Part shown: positions 1-10,979 of the stretch, piece after piece
How the letters are laid out: every line of letters starts with the position of its first letter
Numbering within the stretch: position 1 is the stretch's first letter
Position numbers and translations under genes: made by a program
From: Candidatus Aminicenantes bacterium UBA2190
Lineage (GTDB): Bacteria; Acidobacteriota; Aminicenantia; UBA2199
NCBI GenBank assembly: GCA_002335385.1
Contig: DCVK01000006.1
Span: 1 to 53,579 of the forward strand
Direction: 5' to 3'
Length of the DNA stretch: 53,579 bases
Notes under the pieces: generated by a model
What the model was told of the DNA's origin: nothing
The model's database searches: none
Seen by the model: only the letters and a program-made list of their open reading frames with translations

Positions 1-637
1 CGATGTCGATGGACAGCACGCCGAGTTCCTTCTCGTCCGGGGTCAGCACCGCCTCGGCGGTGGCGATGTGCGACAGCACCGTGCCCAGGACGCTGACCTT
101 GGCCTTCTTCAGGCAGAGCAGCAGGTTCTTGGTGGCGGTCAGCGAGCCGGTGATGATGTGGATGTAGACGTCGAGGTTGGTGCCGACCATGCCCACCGGG
201 TTCTTGATGCCGTCCTGGGAATCGACGATGTACTCCTGGGGCAGCACGTGCAGCACGGCGCGGTCGGCCGGCAGCATGATGGCGCTGGCGTGGGTGATGG
301 CCCGCTCCAGGTCCTCGCGGGAGATCTCCTTGCTGCGCCCGGTGATGTTGATGCTGCCCTTGGCGTTGATGCTCTGGACGTGCTTGCCGGAGATGTTGAC
401 GTAGGCCGACTCGATCATCACCCCAGCGGTCAGCTCGGCGTCCTTGATCGACTTCTTGATGTCCTCGACCGTCCCCTCCATGTTGACGATGTTGCCCTTG
501 CGCAGGCCGTGCGACTCGGCCACGCCGTAGCCGATGATCTCCACGTCCTCCTTTTCCCCGTCCGTCTTGATCTGCGCGATCAGGGTGCAGATCTTCTTGG
601 TGCCGATATCGATGCCGACCAGGTAGTTGCTCTTCAT
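1..637 (-). CDS. ftsA: Cell division protein FtsA (3' end beyond window)
   Basis: Actin-like ATPase that tethers FtsZ filaments to the membrane and recruits the divisome. I translated the minus strand by hand: 212 codons are visible, starting MKSNYLVGIDIGTKKI, which is the phosphate-1 motif of the actin/FtsA fold (GIDIGTKK, residues 8-15). The SHS2 (1C) insertion region follows (around residues 85-160, with a typical VLPQEYIVD stretch). The ATG lies in an ATGA overlap with the ftsQ stop, so it is the last visible gene of the dcw operon; ftsZ would be expected next to the left. The gene is truncated only by the window edge. Confidence 0.93.
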   Translation of the reverse strand, partial: MKSNYLVGIDIGTKKICTLIAQIKTDGEKEDVEIIGYGVAESHGLRKGNIVNMEGTVEDIKKSIKDAELTAGVMIESAYVNISGKHVQSINAKGSINITGRSKEISREDLERAITHASAIMLPADRAVLHVLPQEYIVDSQDGIKNPVGMVGTNLDVYIHIITGSLTATKNLLLCLKKAKVSVLGTVLSHIATAEAVLTPDEKELGVLSIDI

Positions 638-1431
638 GACTCCCCCCGTTGTTCCTCGTGCCATTCGAAATAGATCCGCCCGGGAATGCGCAGGTCGACG
701 CGCTGGACGGCGGCGCCCAGCCCCAGGCGGCCCTTGATGCGGAAATAATGGCCGATCTTGCCGGCGAAATCGTCCTCCCCCGGGTAGAAGACCTCCGTCG
801 CGTCGAGCAGCTTCAGCTCGATGCCGCGCGGTTCGCTCCAGGCCACGTACTCGATCCGCTTGCGCAAAGGCCGCAGCTCCCGGGAGAGGGGGGCGATGGC
901 GGCCAGGGCCTCTTCGTTCCCGCGCAGCGGGACGAGTCCCGCCGGCATCTGCTCCTGCCGCCCCAACTCGCGCCCCGCCTCGTCCAGCAGGCGGAACGAG
1001 CCGTTGCGGAAATGCTGGTAGAAGGGCCGGCGCAGGGTGAAGACGATCTCCACCGTGTCGGGAAGGACGCGGCGGATGGAGGCCGCGGCGATCTCCGGGA
1101 CCTGCTGCAGCTGCGCCTGCAGGCTCTTCATGTCCATGGCCAGGATGCTCCCCCCATGGCGCCGCAGGATGGCGGCGACCTGGGCGCGGGCATAGACGGG
1201 CTGACGGCGCAGGCGGAACTGGCGCACCTGCAGGGCCTCGCAGGTGAGGACGTAGCTCGCCGCCCGCGAGATCACCAGGGCGGCCAGCAGCGCCAGCAGC
1301 AACAGCAGCAGCAGGTGGACCGTGCGCACCTGGATCGAGCGGATCTTCTTTTCGCGCGTCACCGTCAGGTTGTTGCTCTTGCGGAAGAAATCGGCCTCGA
1401 ACTTCAGCTGGCCGTCCATGGCGCCCCTCAT
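634..1431 (-). CDS. ftsQ: Cell division protein FtsQ
   Basis: Bitopic divisome protein linking early and late division proteins in the periplasm. The 265 residues show a basic cytoplasmic tail, one membrane helix at about residues 38-56 (a run of leucines), then a POTRA-like region at about 70-137 with the usual VYARAQVAAIL and LPDTVEIVF pattern, then the FtsQ beta domain. Position between murC and ftsA matches the family's place in dcw clusters. The start overlaps the murC stop by 4 nt and the stop overlaps the ftsA start by 4 nt, so translation is probably coupled. Sequence is divergent, but context and architecture agree. Confidence 0.9.
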   Translation of the reverse strand: MRGAMDGQLKFEADFFRKSNNLTVTREKKIRSIQVRTVHLLLLLLLALLAALVISRAASYVLTCEALQVRQFRLRRQPVYARAQVAAILRRHGGSILAMDMKSLQAQLQQVPEIAAASIRRVLPDTVEIVFTLRRPFYQHFRNGSFRLLDEAGRELGRQEQMPAGLVPLRGNEEALAAIAPLSRELRPLRKRIEYVAWSEPRGIELKLLDATEVFYPGEDDFAGKIGHYFRIKGRLGLGAAVQRVDLRIPGRIYFEWHEEQRGES

Positions 1432-2813
1432 TTCTTAGCGGCCCCCACTGCCGCGGCGAACTCATGGGCCAGGCGCGTGAGGTTGCCGGCCGAGAGGAAC
1501 ACCAGGCCGTCTCCCGGCTGCAGCTCCTGTTTCAGGAAGGCGCTGATCTGCCCGAAGGTCTCCAGGTACACCACGTTTTTCTGGCCCCGGGCGCGGATGC
1601 AGTCGGCCAGCACCCGGCTGTTGGCGCCGGCGATCTCCGGCTGGTTGGCGGTGTACAGCGGGGCGATCACCAGCAGGTCGGCCTGGCGGAAGGCCGCGGC
1701 GAACTGCTTCATCAACAGGTGCAGGCGGGTGAAGCGGTGCGGCTGGAACACGGCGACCAGCCGCCGGCGATCGCCGGCACGAAGCATGCGCAGCGTGGCC
1801 TTGATCTCGCTGGGATGATGGGCGTAATCGTCGATGACCAGCAGCCCGGGACTGGCATGAAGCACCTGGAAACGCCTCTCGGGCAGGGTGAAGCGGGCCA
1901 GGCTGGCGGTGATGGTCTCCAGGTCGACCCCCACCTCCAGGGCGGCGGCGATGGCGGCCAGCGAATTGGCCACATTGTGCCGGCCGCCGACGTTCAGCCG
2001 CACCCGAACGGGTTCGCGCCCGCGCACGGCCAACTCATAACTGGAGGCGAAGCTGGATCCGCGCACCTTCAGCGCCCGCACGTCGGCCTCGGCGCCGAAG
2101 CCGTAGGCAATGACCTTCTTGCGGAGCAGGGGCATGATCCGCCGCACGTTGGCGTCGTCGCGGTTGAGGATCACCGCCCCGTAGAACGGCACCTTGTCGG
2201 CGAATTGGCGGAAGGCCTGGACCAGGTTCTTCATGCGCCCGTAAAACTCCAGGTGATCGTTCTCGATGTTGGTCACCACGGCGATGCTGGGGAACAGCTT
2301 CAGGAAGCTGCCGTCGGATTCGTCGGCCTCGGCCACCAGAAAGCGCGATGAGCCGAGCTGGGCGCCGCCGCCTTCGACCTTGAGCCGGCCGCCGACCACA
2401 TAGGTGGGGTCGAGGCCGGCCTGGGTGAGGATGGTCGCCAGCATCGAGGTGGTGGTGGTCTTGCCGTGGGTGCCGGCCACGGCCAGGGAGAATTTCATGC
2501 GCATGAGCTCGGCCAGCATCTCCGCCCGCGGGATGACGGGCAGCTTGCGCTGCAGCGCCGCGGCGACCTCGACGTTGTCCTCGGTGACGGCGCTGGAGTA
2601 GACCAGCGCCCCGGCGTCGCCGACATTGGCGGCGTCGTGGCCGATGGCGATGCGCATGCCCAGGGCGCGCAGGCGGCGCACCGTCTCGTTCTCGGCGATG
2701 TCCGAACCGCTGACCTGGAAACCCATGTTGTGCAGCACCTCGGCGATGCCCGACATGCCCGAGCCGCCGATGCCGGCGAAGTGGATCTTCTTGATGCGGC
2801 TGCTTTCAATCAT
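1428..2813 (-). CDS. murC: UDP-N-acetylmuramate--L-alanine ligase
   Basis: Cytoplasmic Mur ligase adding L-Ala to UDP-MurNAc, the first amino acid of the peptidoglycan stem. 461 residues, the normal family length. The N-terminal Rossmann motif is GIGGSGMSGIAEVL (residues 14-27) and the ATP loop is GTHGKTTTT (114-122), both diagnostic of MurC rather than MurD/E/F; the C-terminal ligase domain has DDYAHHP. Its ATG overlaps the ftsW stop by 8 nt. In most dcw clusters murG sits between ftsW and murC; here there is no room for it. Confidence 0.96.
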   Translation of the reverse strand: MIESSRIKKIHFAGIGGSGMSGIAEVLHNMGFQVSGSDIAENETVRRLRALGMRIAIGHDAANVGDAGALVYSSAVTEDNVEVAAALQRKLPVIPRAEMLAELMRMKFSLAVAGTHGKTTTTSMLATILTQAGLDPTYVVGGRLKVEGGGAQLGSSRFLVAEADESDGSFLKLFPSIAVVTNIENDHLEFYGRMKNLVQAFRQFADKVPFYGAVILNRDDANVRRIMPLLRKKVIAYGFGAEADVRALKVRGSSFASSYELAVRGREPVRVRLNVGGRHNVANSLAAIAAALEVGVDLETITASLARFTLPERRFQVLHASPGLLVIDDYAHHPSEIKATLRMLRAGDRRRLVAVFQPHRFTRLHLLMKQFAAAFRQADLLVIAPLYTANQPEIAGANSRVLADCIRARGQKNVVYLETFGQISAFLKQELQPGDGLVFLSAGNLTRLAHEFAAAVGAAKK

Positions 2814-3912
2814 GGGTGAAGACCACCTTGCGCTGGCGTGAGACGTTGAGGATGATGCCGGTGATGATCAGGCTGCCGAGCAGCGAGGTCCCTCCCGAGG
2901 AGATGAAGGGCAGCGGGATGCCCTTGGTGGGGAACAGGCCGACGGCCACCGAGACGTTCATCATGGCCTGGAACACGATCAGCACGACGAGGCCGGTGAC
3001 CAGGAGATAGGTGTGCGGATCGTCCGATTGGCGGGCGATGACCATGCCGCGCAGGTAATAGAGCATGAAGAGGGCAATGACGGCCAGGGCGCCGAAGAAG
3101 CCCAGCTCCTCGGCGATGATGGCGAAGATGAAGTCCGAGTAGGCGTAGGGCAGGTAGAACAGTTTCTGGGTGGAGTTGCCGATGCCCTGCCCGAACAGCC
3201 CCCCCGAACCGATGGCATACGTCGACTGCGTGGCCTGGAAGCCGTGGGTCGTGGCGAAGCTTTCCGGGTTCAGGTAGCTGCGGATGCGGTCCTGGCGCAT
3301 GGGGCTGCTCTGGATCAGCAGCAACAGCAGCGGCAGCAGCAGCAGGAAGCCGGCCGCGAAATACTTCAGGCGCAGGCCGGCGACGAACAGCATGACCATG
3401 GTGATGACGCCGATGAGCATGAAGCTGCCGAAGTCGGGCTCCTTGAGGATCAGCCCCTCCATGAAGATCACCGGCAGCAGGAGCAGCCCCAGGCTCTTGA
3501 GGTTGTTGACGTCGGTCTCCTTGCGGCTCAGCATCATGGCCAGGTAAAGCACCAGGACGATCTTGGCGAACTCCGAGGGCTGGAGCGACAGGCCGCCGAT
3601 GCGGATCCAGCGGCTGGCGTTGTTGACTTTCTCGAAAAAGAACACCAGCGACAGCCCGGTGAAGGCCAGGGCCATGGCGGCCATGACCAGCCGCGGATTC
3701 AGGTAGAAGGGGGCGCGGTAGAAGATCAGCAAGGCGAAGACCAGCAGGCCCAGAGCCAGGAACAGCAGCTGCCGGTTGAGGAAGTGCAGGCTGTCGCCGT
3801 ACTTCTCCCGGGCGATGACCGGGGTGGTGCTGAAGATCATCAGGAAGCCGATGGCGATCAGCAGCAGCGAGACGGTGAGCAGTGTGCGGTCGATGCCGCT
3901 GGGCTTAACCAT
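2806..3912 (-). CDS. ftsW: Peptidoglycan polymerase FtsW (SEDS family)
   Basis: Integral membrane glycosyltransferase that polymerises lipid II at the septum with its partner FtsI (encoded upstream). 368 residues, about ten hydrophobic segments. SEDS signatures visible are ASRWIRIGGLSLQPSEFAK, KEPDFGSF (usual form QPDFGT) and the C-terminal GIPLPFISSGGTSLL. Division location inside the dcw operon favours FtsW over RodA. Start and stop each overlap neighbours by exactly 8 nt (murD stop, murC start). Confidence 0.94.
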   Translation of the reverse strand: MVKPSGIDRTLLTVSLLLIAIGFLMIFSTTPVIAREKYGDSLHFLNRQLLFLALGLLVFALLIFYRAPFYLNPRLVMAAMALAFTGLSLVFFFEKVNNASRWIRIGGLSLQPSEFAKIVLVLYLAMMLSRKETDVNNLKSLGLLLLPVIFMEGLILKEPDFGSFMLIGVITMVMLFVAGLRLKYFAAGFLLLLPLLLLLIQSSPMRQDRIRSYLNPESFATTHGFQATQSTYAIGSGGLFGQGIGNSTQKLFYLPYAYSDFIFAIIAEELGFFGALAVIALFMLYYLRGMVIARQSDDPHTYLLVTGLVVLIVFQAMMNVSVAVGLFPTKGIPLPFISSGGTSLLGSLIITGIILNVSRQRKVVFTHD

Positions 3913-5290
3913 GCTCTCCCTCCCGGTGCTGCAGCCGGCGCACTTCCTCCTTGAAGGCCTCGCCGCGCTGCTCGAAATTGTCGAACATGTCGAAGCTGGC
4001 GCAGGCCGGGGCCAGCAGCACCGTGCCGCCGTTCCGCTTCAGGACGGCGTAGCCGCTGCCGACGGCATCCCCGAGGTCGCGGACCGCCGCCAGCCGCTCC
4101 TTCAGATCCGCCAGCTGCGCGGCGATCACCGGCGCCGCCTGGCCCAGCAGCAGGACCTGCCGCGCCCGCTGCCGCAGCGGCTCCAGCAGGGCGCGGAAAT
4201 CGCCGCCCTTGTCCTTGCCGCCCAGGATGACGACCAGGTCGCCGTCGATGCTGGCCACCGACTTCAACGCCGCATCGATGTTGGTCGCCTTGGAATCGTT
4301 GATGAACTCGACGCGGCCGACGCGCCCTGCCGCTTCCATGCGGTGGGCGAGGCCGCGGAAGGTGGGCAAGCCGGCCTCGATGGCGGCGGCCTCCAGCCCC
4401 ACGGCGCGGCAGGCCAGGGCGGCGGCCATGATGTTCTCCAGGTTGTGGATGCCGCGCAGCGGGTTGCGTCGCAGGGATACCCGGTCGGGACCCGCGCCCA
4501 GATCCATCACGACATCCCCGCCCTCCAGCCAGGCGCCCCGCAAAGGCGCCTCGATGGGGCGGGCGGCGGAGAACCATAGCGGCCGTCCCTGCCCCAGCCG
4601 CTCCGCCTCGCGCAGCCGGGGGTCATCGGCGTTGAGCACCATGACATCCTCGGGCCCCTGGTTGCGCAACAGGTTGAACTTGGCGGCGGCATAGGCGGCC
4701 AATGACGGGTAGCGATCCATGTGATCGGGAGTGATGTTGAGCAGCACCGCCACCTCGGGCCGGAAGCGGTCGATCTCTTCCAGCTGGAAGCTTGACAGCT
4801 CCAGCACCGCCAGCGAGCCGGGCTGGATGGCGTCCACCTCGGCGATCAGCGGCGTGCCGATATTGCCGGCCAGTCGGCTCGACCGCCCGGCGCCGGCGAG
4901 CAGGTGCTGGACCAGGCTGACCGTGGTCGACTTGCCGTTGCTGCCGCTGACGGCGATGATGCGGCCGCGGCAGCGGCGGAAGGCGAACTCGATCTCGGAG
5001 ATCACTTCGACGCCTTCCCGGCGCAGGGCGGCGAAGCGCGGCTGGCGGCCGTCGAATCCCGGGCTCATGACGACCAGGCGGCAGCCGGCGAGCCCGGCAA
5101 AGGCGTCCGCCCCGGCCAGGAAACGCACGCCGCGCCGCTCGAAGGCGAGCCGCTTCTCCGCGTCGGCGACCGGCTCGTCGTTGAAAAGGATCAGGGGGGT
5201 GCCCGGCTCCCGCTGCAGCAGGTATTCCAGGACGGCCTGCCCCGTTATCCCGAAGCCCAGCACCGCGACCGCGCTTGCCGTCCTACTCAT
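3905..5290 (-). CDS. murD: UDP-N-acetylmuramoyl-L-alanine--D-glutamate ligase
   Basis: Cytoplasmic Mur ligase adding D-Glu to UDP-MurNAc-L-Ala. I set the start at 5290 (MSRTASAVAVLGFGITG): this places the Rossmann motif at the N-terminus and makes an 8-nt overlap with the murF stop like the neighbouring junctions; the frame stays open upstream to 5476 but that stretch is antisense-looking and lies inside murF. 461 residues. ATP loop GSNGKSTT at 116-123; NDSKATN and GGKDKGGDF motifs typical of MurD follow. mraY, usually between murF and murD, is missing. Confidence 0.95.
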   Translation of the reverse strand: MSRTASAVAVLGFGITGQAVLEYLLQREPGTPLILFNDEPVADAEKRLAFERRGVRFLAGADAFAGLAGCRLVVMSPGFDGRQPRFAALRREGVEVISEIEFAFRRCRGRIIAVSGSNGKSTTVSLVQHLLAGAGRSSRLAGNIGTPLIAEVDAIQPGSLAVLELSSFQLEEIDRFRPEVAVLLNITPDHMDRYPSLAAYAAAKFNLLRNQGPEDVMVLNADDPRLREAERLGQGRPLWFSAARPIEAPLRGAWLEGGDVVMDLGAGPDRVSLRRNPLRGIHNLENIMAAALACRAVGLEAAAIEAGLPTFRGLAHRMEAAGRVGRVEFINDSKATNIDAALKSVASIDGDLVVILGGKDKGGDFRALLEPLRQRARQVLLLGQAAPVIAAQLADLKERLAAVRDLGDAVGSGYAVLKRNGGTVLLAPACASFDMFDNFEQRGEAFKEEVRRLQHREGEHG

Positions 5291-6666
5291 GGCGGAACTC
5301 CGCGATGGCCTTCTCCAGGGCCATGCCCCGCGAGCCCTTGAACAAGACCACGGCGTCGCGGTCGCGATGGAGCTCGCGGCGCAGGAACTGGCCGGCGGCG
5401 GCGGCTTCCTGGAAGCAGGCGATGCGCCGGGCCGGATAGCCGGCCTTGCGGGCCGCCGCCGCGAGCGCCTCGGCACGCCGGCCGACGGTCAGCAGCCGGT
5501 CGAAATGCAGGCCGGCGAAAAAGCGCCCCGCCTGGCGGTGGTAGCGGAGCTCGTCGGCGCCCAATTCCAGCATGTCGCCCAGAACCGCGACCTTCTTCCC
5601 GGCCGTCTCCCTGTCCACCCATTGCAGGGTCCGCTTCAGGGCCTCGGGATTGGAATTGTAGGTCTCGTCGATGAGGGTGACGCGGCCCAGGCGCTGGATC
5701 AGGCCGCGGCCGGCCAGGGGGCGCAGCCGGGAGACGGCCTCCTGGATCTCGGCGTTCTTCATCCCCAGCTGCTGGGCCGCCAGGATGGCGGCGAACAGGT
5801 TCTCGACATGGGAGCGGCTGGTCAGCGGCGCCAGGAAATCCTCCTCGATGCCGAAGAAGTCGATGCGCAGGCGGCTGGCCTCCTGCTCACGGCGCACGCT
5901 CTTCAGCACGACGTCATTGCCCTTGGGGCGGCAGCCGAAGAAGACGATCCGCCCGCGGTAGTCGGCGGCGACCCGGCGCAGCAGCGGCTGGTCGCCGTTG
6001 ACGAAAGCACAGGAGTCGGCCGCCAGATGGCCGAGGATCTCGCCCTTGGCGCGGGCGACATTGGCCAGCGTCTTGAGGAACTCCAGGTGCGCGGGGAACG
6101 CGTTGAGCAACAGGACTACGTCGGGCTTGAGGATCGCGGCCAGGCGGTCGACCTCGCCGCGGCCCGGGTCGCTCATGGCCAGCTCGAAGACGGCCGTCTG
6201 CTCGCGGCCGCTGAGCCGCAGCAGCGAAAACGGCAGGCCGATCCAGTTGTTCCAGTTCTGCGGCGCGCGGAAGCAGCGCTGCCGCGCGGAGAGGATCTGG
6301 TAGAGGAACTCCTTGGTCGTGGTCTTGCCGGCGCTGCCGGTGATGCCCACGTAGCGGATGCGGCGGTATTTCTCCCGGACGTGGGCGGCCAGGTCCTGGG
6401 CGGCACGCAGCGGATCGTCGACGCGCAGCAGCGGCAGGTTCCAGCCCCTGGCGGCGAAGTCACGGCGCACCACGGCGCCGGCGCCGGGAATGTTCCGCAG
6501 ATCGCGGACGTGGTCGTGCCCGTCCGCCTTCGCCCCGCGCAGGGCGAAGAACAGCATGCCCGGCTTCATGGCGCGGGAGTCGAACTGGAAGCCCTGGAAG
6601 GCCCTCCCGCCCCAGACGGGGTCCACGCGGCCGCGAACGGCGACGGCGATCTCGGCCAGCTTCAGC

Positions 6667-6674
<8 letters not shown>
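5283..6674 (-). CDS. murF: UDP-N-acetylmuramoyl-tripeptide--D-alanyl-D-alanine ligase
   Basis: Adds D-Ala-D-Ala to the UDP-MurNAc tripeptide, completing the soluble precursor. The start at 6674 (MPELKLAEIAVAVRG) gives 463 residues and an 8-nt overlap with murE; longer in-frame starts reach into murE and encode no Mur-like sequence. ATP loop GSAGKTTT at 113-120, then NWNNWIGLPFSLL (the substrate loop seen in MurF) and DETYNSNP, a MurF hallmark. Lies directly against murD without mraY in between. Confidence 0.95.
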
Positions 6675-8117
<1,443 letters not shown>

Positions 8118-8121
<4 letters not shown>

Positions 8122-9809
8122 AGGCGGACCTCGCTGACGGCCGGCGGCCCGGGGAGGATGCCCAGGTGCAGCATGATCTTCTCGGCGATGGCCCTGAACG
8201 CCGGGGCGGCCACGTCGCCCCCGAAGTACAGTCCCTGCGGCTCATCGATGACCACGAACAGGGTCACGCGCGGGTCGCGGGCCGGAAAAAAGCCGCCGAA
8301 GGAAGAAACATAGCTCCCGGCATAGCGGCCGGCCTTGATCTTGTGGGCCGTGCCGGTCTTGCCGGCGATCTCCAGGCCTGCGACCTGGGCCTTCTTCCCC
8401 GTGCCGCGGCTGACGACGGCGGTCATGATCTCGCCGAGCTGCTCGCTGCCGGAGGCGGAGAGCACCCGCTCGCCCCCGACGTCGGTCGCGCCGTCACGCA
8501 GGATCTGCGGCCGTACCAGGAATCCGCCCGCCGCGGGAACATTGAAGGCGGCCGCCATCTGCAGCGGCGTCACCGCGATCTCGTAGCCGAAGGAGAGGAA
8601 GGCCAGCGAGACGCCGCTCCACTTGTGCGGCGGGTTGAGGATGCCGTTCTCCTCGGCCGGCAGCCGGATGCCGGTGCGGCGCCCGAAGCCGAAGCGGCCG
8701 ATGGTGGCGAAGTAGCGGTCGGATCCCAGGCGCATCCCGACCTGCGCCGCCCCGATGTTGCTTGACTGCACGAAGACGTCGTCGAAGGAGAGGCGGGCGA
8801 AGGGGTGAACGTCGGTGATCTGCCGGTCGCGGACGGCATAGACGCCGTTATGGCAGTTGAACGTCTCCTGCCGGCCGCAGATGCGGTTCTCCAGCGCCGA
8901 CGCCGCCAGCACGACCTTGAAAGTGGAGCCGGGATCGTAGAGGAAGGAGATCGCCTTGTTCTTCAGGACCGGCAGCGGAGTGTTCCAGATCGTCTCCGGG
9001 TCATAGCCCGGGCAGGAGGCCATGGCCAGGACCTGGCCGCTGCGGCTGTCCATGACAATGACGGCCCCGCCCGCCGCCTGGTATCTGGCGACGACGGCGG
9101 CCAGCTCGCGCTCGACGAAGAACTGCAGGGGGGCGGCGATGCTCAGGTGGATGTCGCGCCCGGGCACCGGCTGCTCCAGGTACTTGAACTGAAAAATGCG
9201 CTTGCGGGCGTCGATAAGGACCTTCAATCGGCCGCCGCGCCCCTTGATCTCATGATCCAGGCTCGTCTCGATGCCGCCCAGGGCCTGCTCGTCGATGCCC
9301 ACGCCGCCCAGGACGTGCGAGGCGAGCTGCCCCTGCGGATACACGCGGCGGTATTCGTCCAGAAAAGCGATCGTTCCCGCCGTCCAGGCGTCAGCGGCCA
9401 GGGGCTTGACCTTGAGGTACTCCTCGTCGGTCAGCTTGCGCTTCAGCCAGACGAATTTCTCGCCGCGGCGGATGCGCTTGCTGATGGCGACCTTCTGCAC
9501 TCCGGAGATGGGCAGCAGGGCGCAGAATTTCTTGAAGACCGCCAGCGCGTGCGCCCCGTCCTTGTTGCTGATGAACGCCGACTTCGACTGCAGCGAAATG
9601 GCCAGGATCTCGCCGTTGCGGTCGGTGATGGTGCCGCGCTTGGAATGGAGCTCCTCGACGCGGTGGGTCTGGGCCCTGATCTTGGCCATGTAGGTAGTGT
9701 AGTCGAGCACCTGCATGCTGAATAGCCGGAAGACGATGGCCAGGATCCAGATGAGGAAAAAAACGGACAGGGCGAAGAAGCGCTGCTTCCCCTTGCGGTT
9801 AGCGCTCAC
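8118..9809 (-). CDS. ftsI: Septal peptidoglycan transpeptidase FtsI (class B PBP)
   Basis: Periplasmic transpeptidase with one N-terminal membrane helix (residues about 12-30), partner of FtsW. 563 residues. The dimerisation domain begins with SKRGTITDRNGEILA; the catalytic domain has SxxK as STFK near residue 291, SxN as SSN near 348 and KTG in AGKTGTAHKI near 484. No PASTA repeats at the C-terminus, which ends soon after the KTG-bearing sheet. The start overlaps the ftsL stop by 11 nt and the stop overlaps murE by 4 nt. Confidence 0.95.
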
Positions 9810-10098
9810 GGACCGCCTCCACGACCTTGATGATCTGCCCCGCCGCGGGATACTGGTAGCCCAGCTCCTGGAGGGCGATGCGTTCGGTGCGCTCCAGGCT
9901 GAGCAGGCCGGCGCGGCGCGCCCGCAGGGCGTCGATCTCCAGGCGCAGCTCGGCTTCGGTCCGCAGCAGCTCGTGCTGCCGGTATCCCAGGTCCACGTTC
10001 ATCAGGTTCAGGCTGGAGTAGATGAACAGGACGAGAAAGATGAAGAAGGCGAGGACGGCCAGGCGCAGGGCGGAACGGGAGCGCTTCCTGACGTTCAT
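9799..10098 (-). CDS. ftsL: Cell division protein FtsL
   Basis: Small bitopic divisome protein, 99 residues: a basic N-terminus (MNVRKRSRS), one membrane helix at about residues 11-30 and a heptad-like coiled coil at about 38-75, the FtsL/FtsB layout. It is recognised mainly by size, topology and position between rsmH and ftsI, since FtsL sequences are poorly conserved. The ATG sits in an ATGA overlap with the rsmH stop, which fixes the start; a much longer open frame upstream is only the rsmH shadow. Confidence 0.88.
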   Translation of the reverse strand: MNVRKRSRSALRLAVLAFFIFLVLFIYSSLNLMNVDLGYRQHELLRTEAELRLEIDALRARRAGLLSLERTERIALQELGYQYPAAGQIIKVVEAVRER

Positions 10099-10979
10099 GC
10101 CACCTCCAGGGCCCGCAGCTTGGCCGAGCGCGACGCCAGGTTCTCCCCGATCTCGTCGCTGCCGGGCTTGGCGGGAAAGGGGCGAAGCAACTCGACTTTG
10201 CCCTGGCGCTGCAGCTGCTGGAATCCATGCTTGACCAGGCGGTCCTCCAGCGAATGGTAGGTGAGGAACACCACGCGGCTGCCCGGGAGCAGATGCGCGG
10301 GGATCGTCTCCAGCCAGGACTCGAGGCCTTCCAGCTCGCGGTTGACGAAGATGCGCAGGGCCTGAAAGACCTGGGCGGCCGGGTGCACCAGGCCGGGGCG
10401 CGGCCGCCAGTGCGCCAGGCTTTCCACCAGGCGCCGCAGCTGCGCGGTCGTGCTCCAGGGGGCAAAGAGCCGTTTCTCGATGATGGCCTTGGCCAGGCGC
10501 CGCGCGTTGGGCACCTCTCCGAAGCGGGAGAAAAGGTCGGCCAGCTGTTCCTCGCCGCAGGCGTTGAGCACGTCGGCGGCGGTGGCCCCGGAGCTTGCAT
10601 CCTTGCGCATGTCCAGCGGACCGTCCTGGCTGTGGGAGAAGCCGCGCCGGCCGTCCTTCAACTGCACGGTGGAGATGCCCGGGTCGACCAGGATGCCGGA
10701 GACGGCCAGGCGCCGGCAGTCGAAGTCCGCGAACAGCGTGAGGTAGGTGCCCTGATGGAAGCGGACGCGCCCGCTGAACTCGCGCAGCGTCTCGCGGGCC
10801 AGGGCGAGGCTTTCGCCGTCCAGGTCCAGCGCGATCACTTCGCAGCCGGGGAAGGCGCTGAGGATGCGATGGCTGTGGCCGCCGGCGCCCACCGTGCAAT
10901 CGACGAAAATCTCTTTTCGCGTGCCGGCGAAGATCTCCAGCACCTCCCTACTCATGACGGGGTAGTGCCGAAAATTCAT
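10095..10979 (-). CDS. rsmH: 16S rRNA (cytosine(1402)-N(4))-methyltransferase
   Basis: SAM-dependent methyltransferase acting on C1402 of 16S rRNA (formerly MraW). 294 residues. N-terminal HYPVMSREVLEIF matches the family HxPVLLxEVLE pattern, which is why I keep the upstream ATG although it overlaps mraZ by 32 nt. SAM site VDCTVGAGGHS at 25-35; GILVDPGISTVQL and FLTYHSLEDRLVK (family: SFHSLEDRxVK) are present. Second gene of the dcw operon, as in most bacteria. Confidence 0.96.
   Translation of the reverse strand: MNFRHYPVMSREVLEIFAGTRKEIFVDCTVGAGGHSHRILSAFPGCEVIALDLDGESLALARETLREFSGRVRFHQGTYLTLFADFDCRRLAVSGILVDPGISTVQLKDGRRGFSHSQDGPLDMRKDASSGATAADVLNACGEEQLADLFSRFGEVPNARRLAKAIIEKRLFAPWSTTAQLRRLVESLAHWRPRPGLVHPAAQVFQALRIFVNRELEGLESWLETIPAHLLPGSRVVFLTYHSLEDRLVKHGFQQLQRQGKVELLRPFPAKPGSDEIGENLASRSAKLRALEVA

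Noticed and set aside
5291..5476. Upstream extension of murD
   Set aside because: It lies within murF, has shadow composition, and the start at 5290 gives the Rossmann motif at the proper place.
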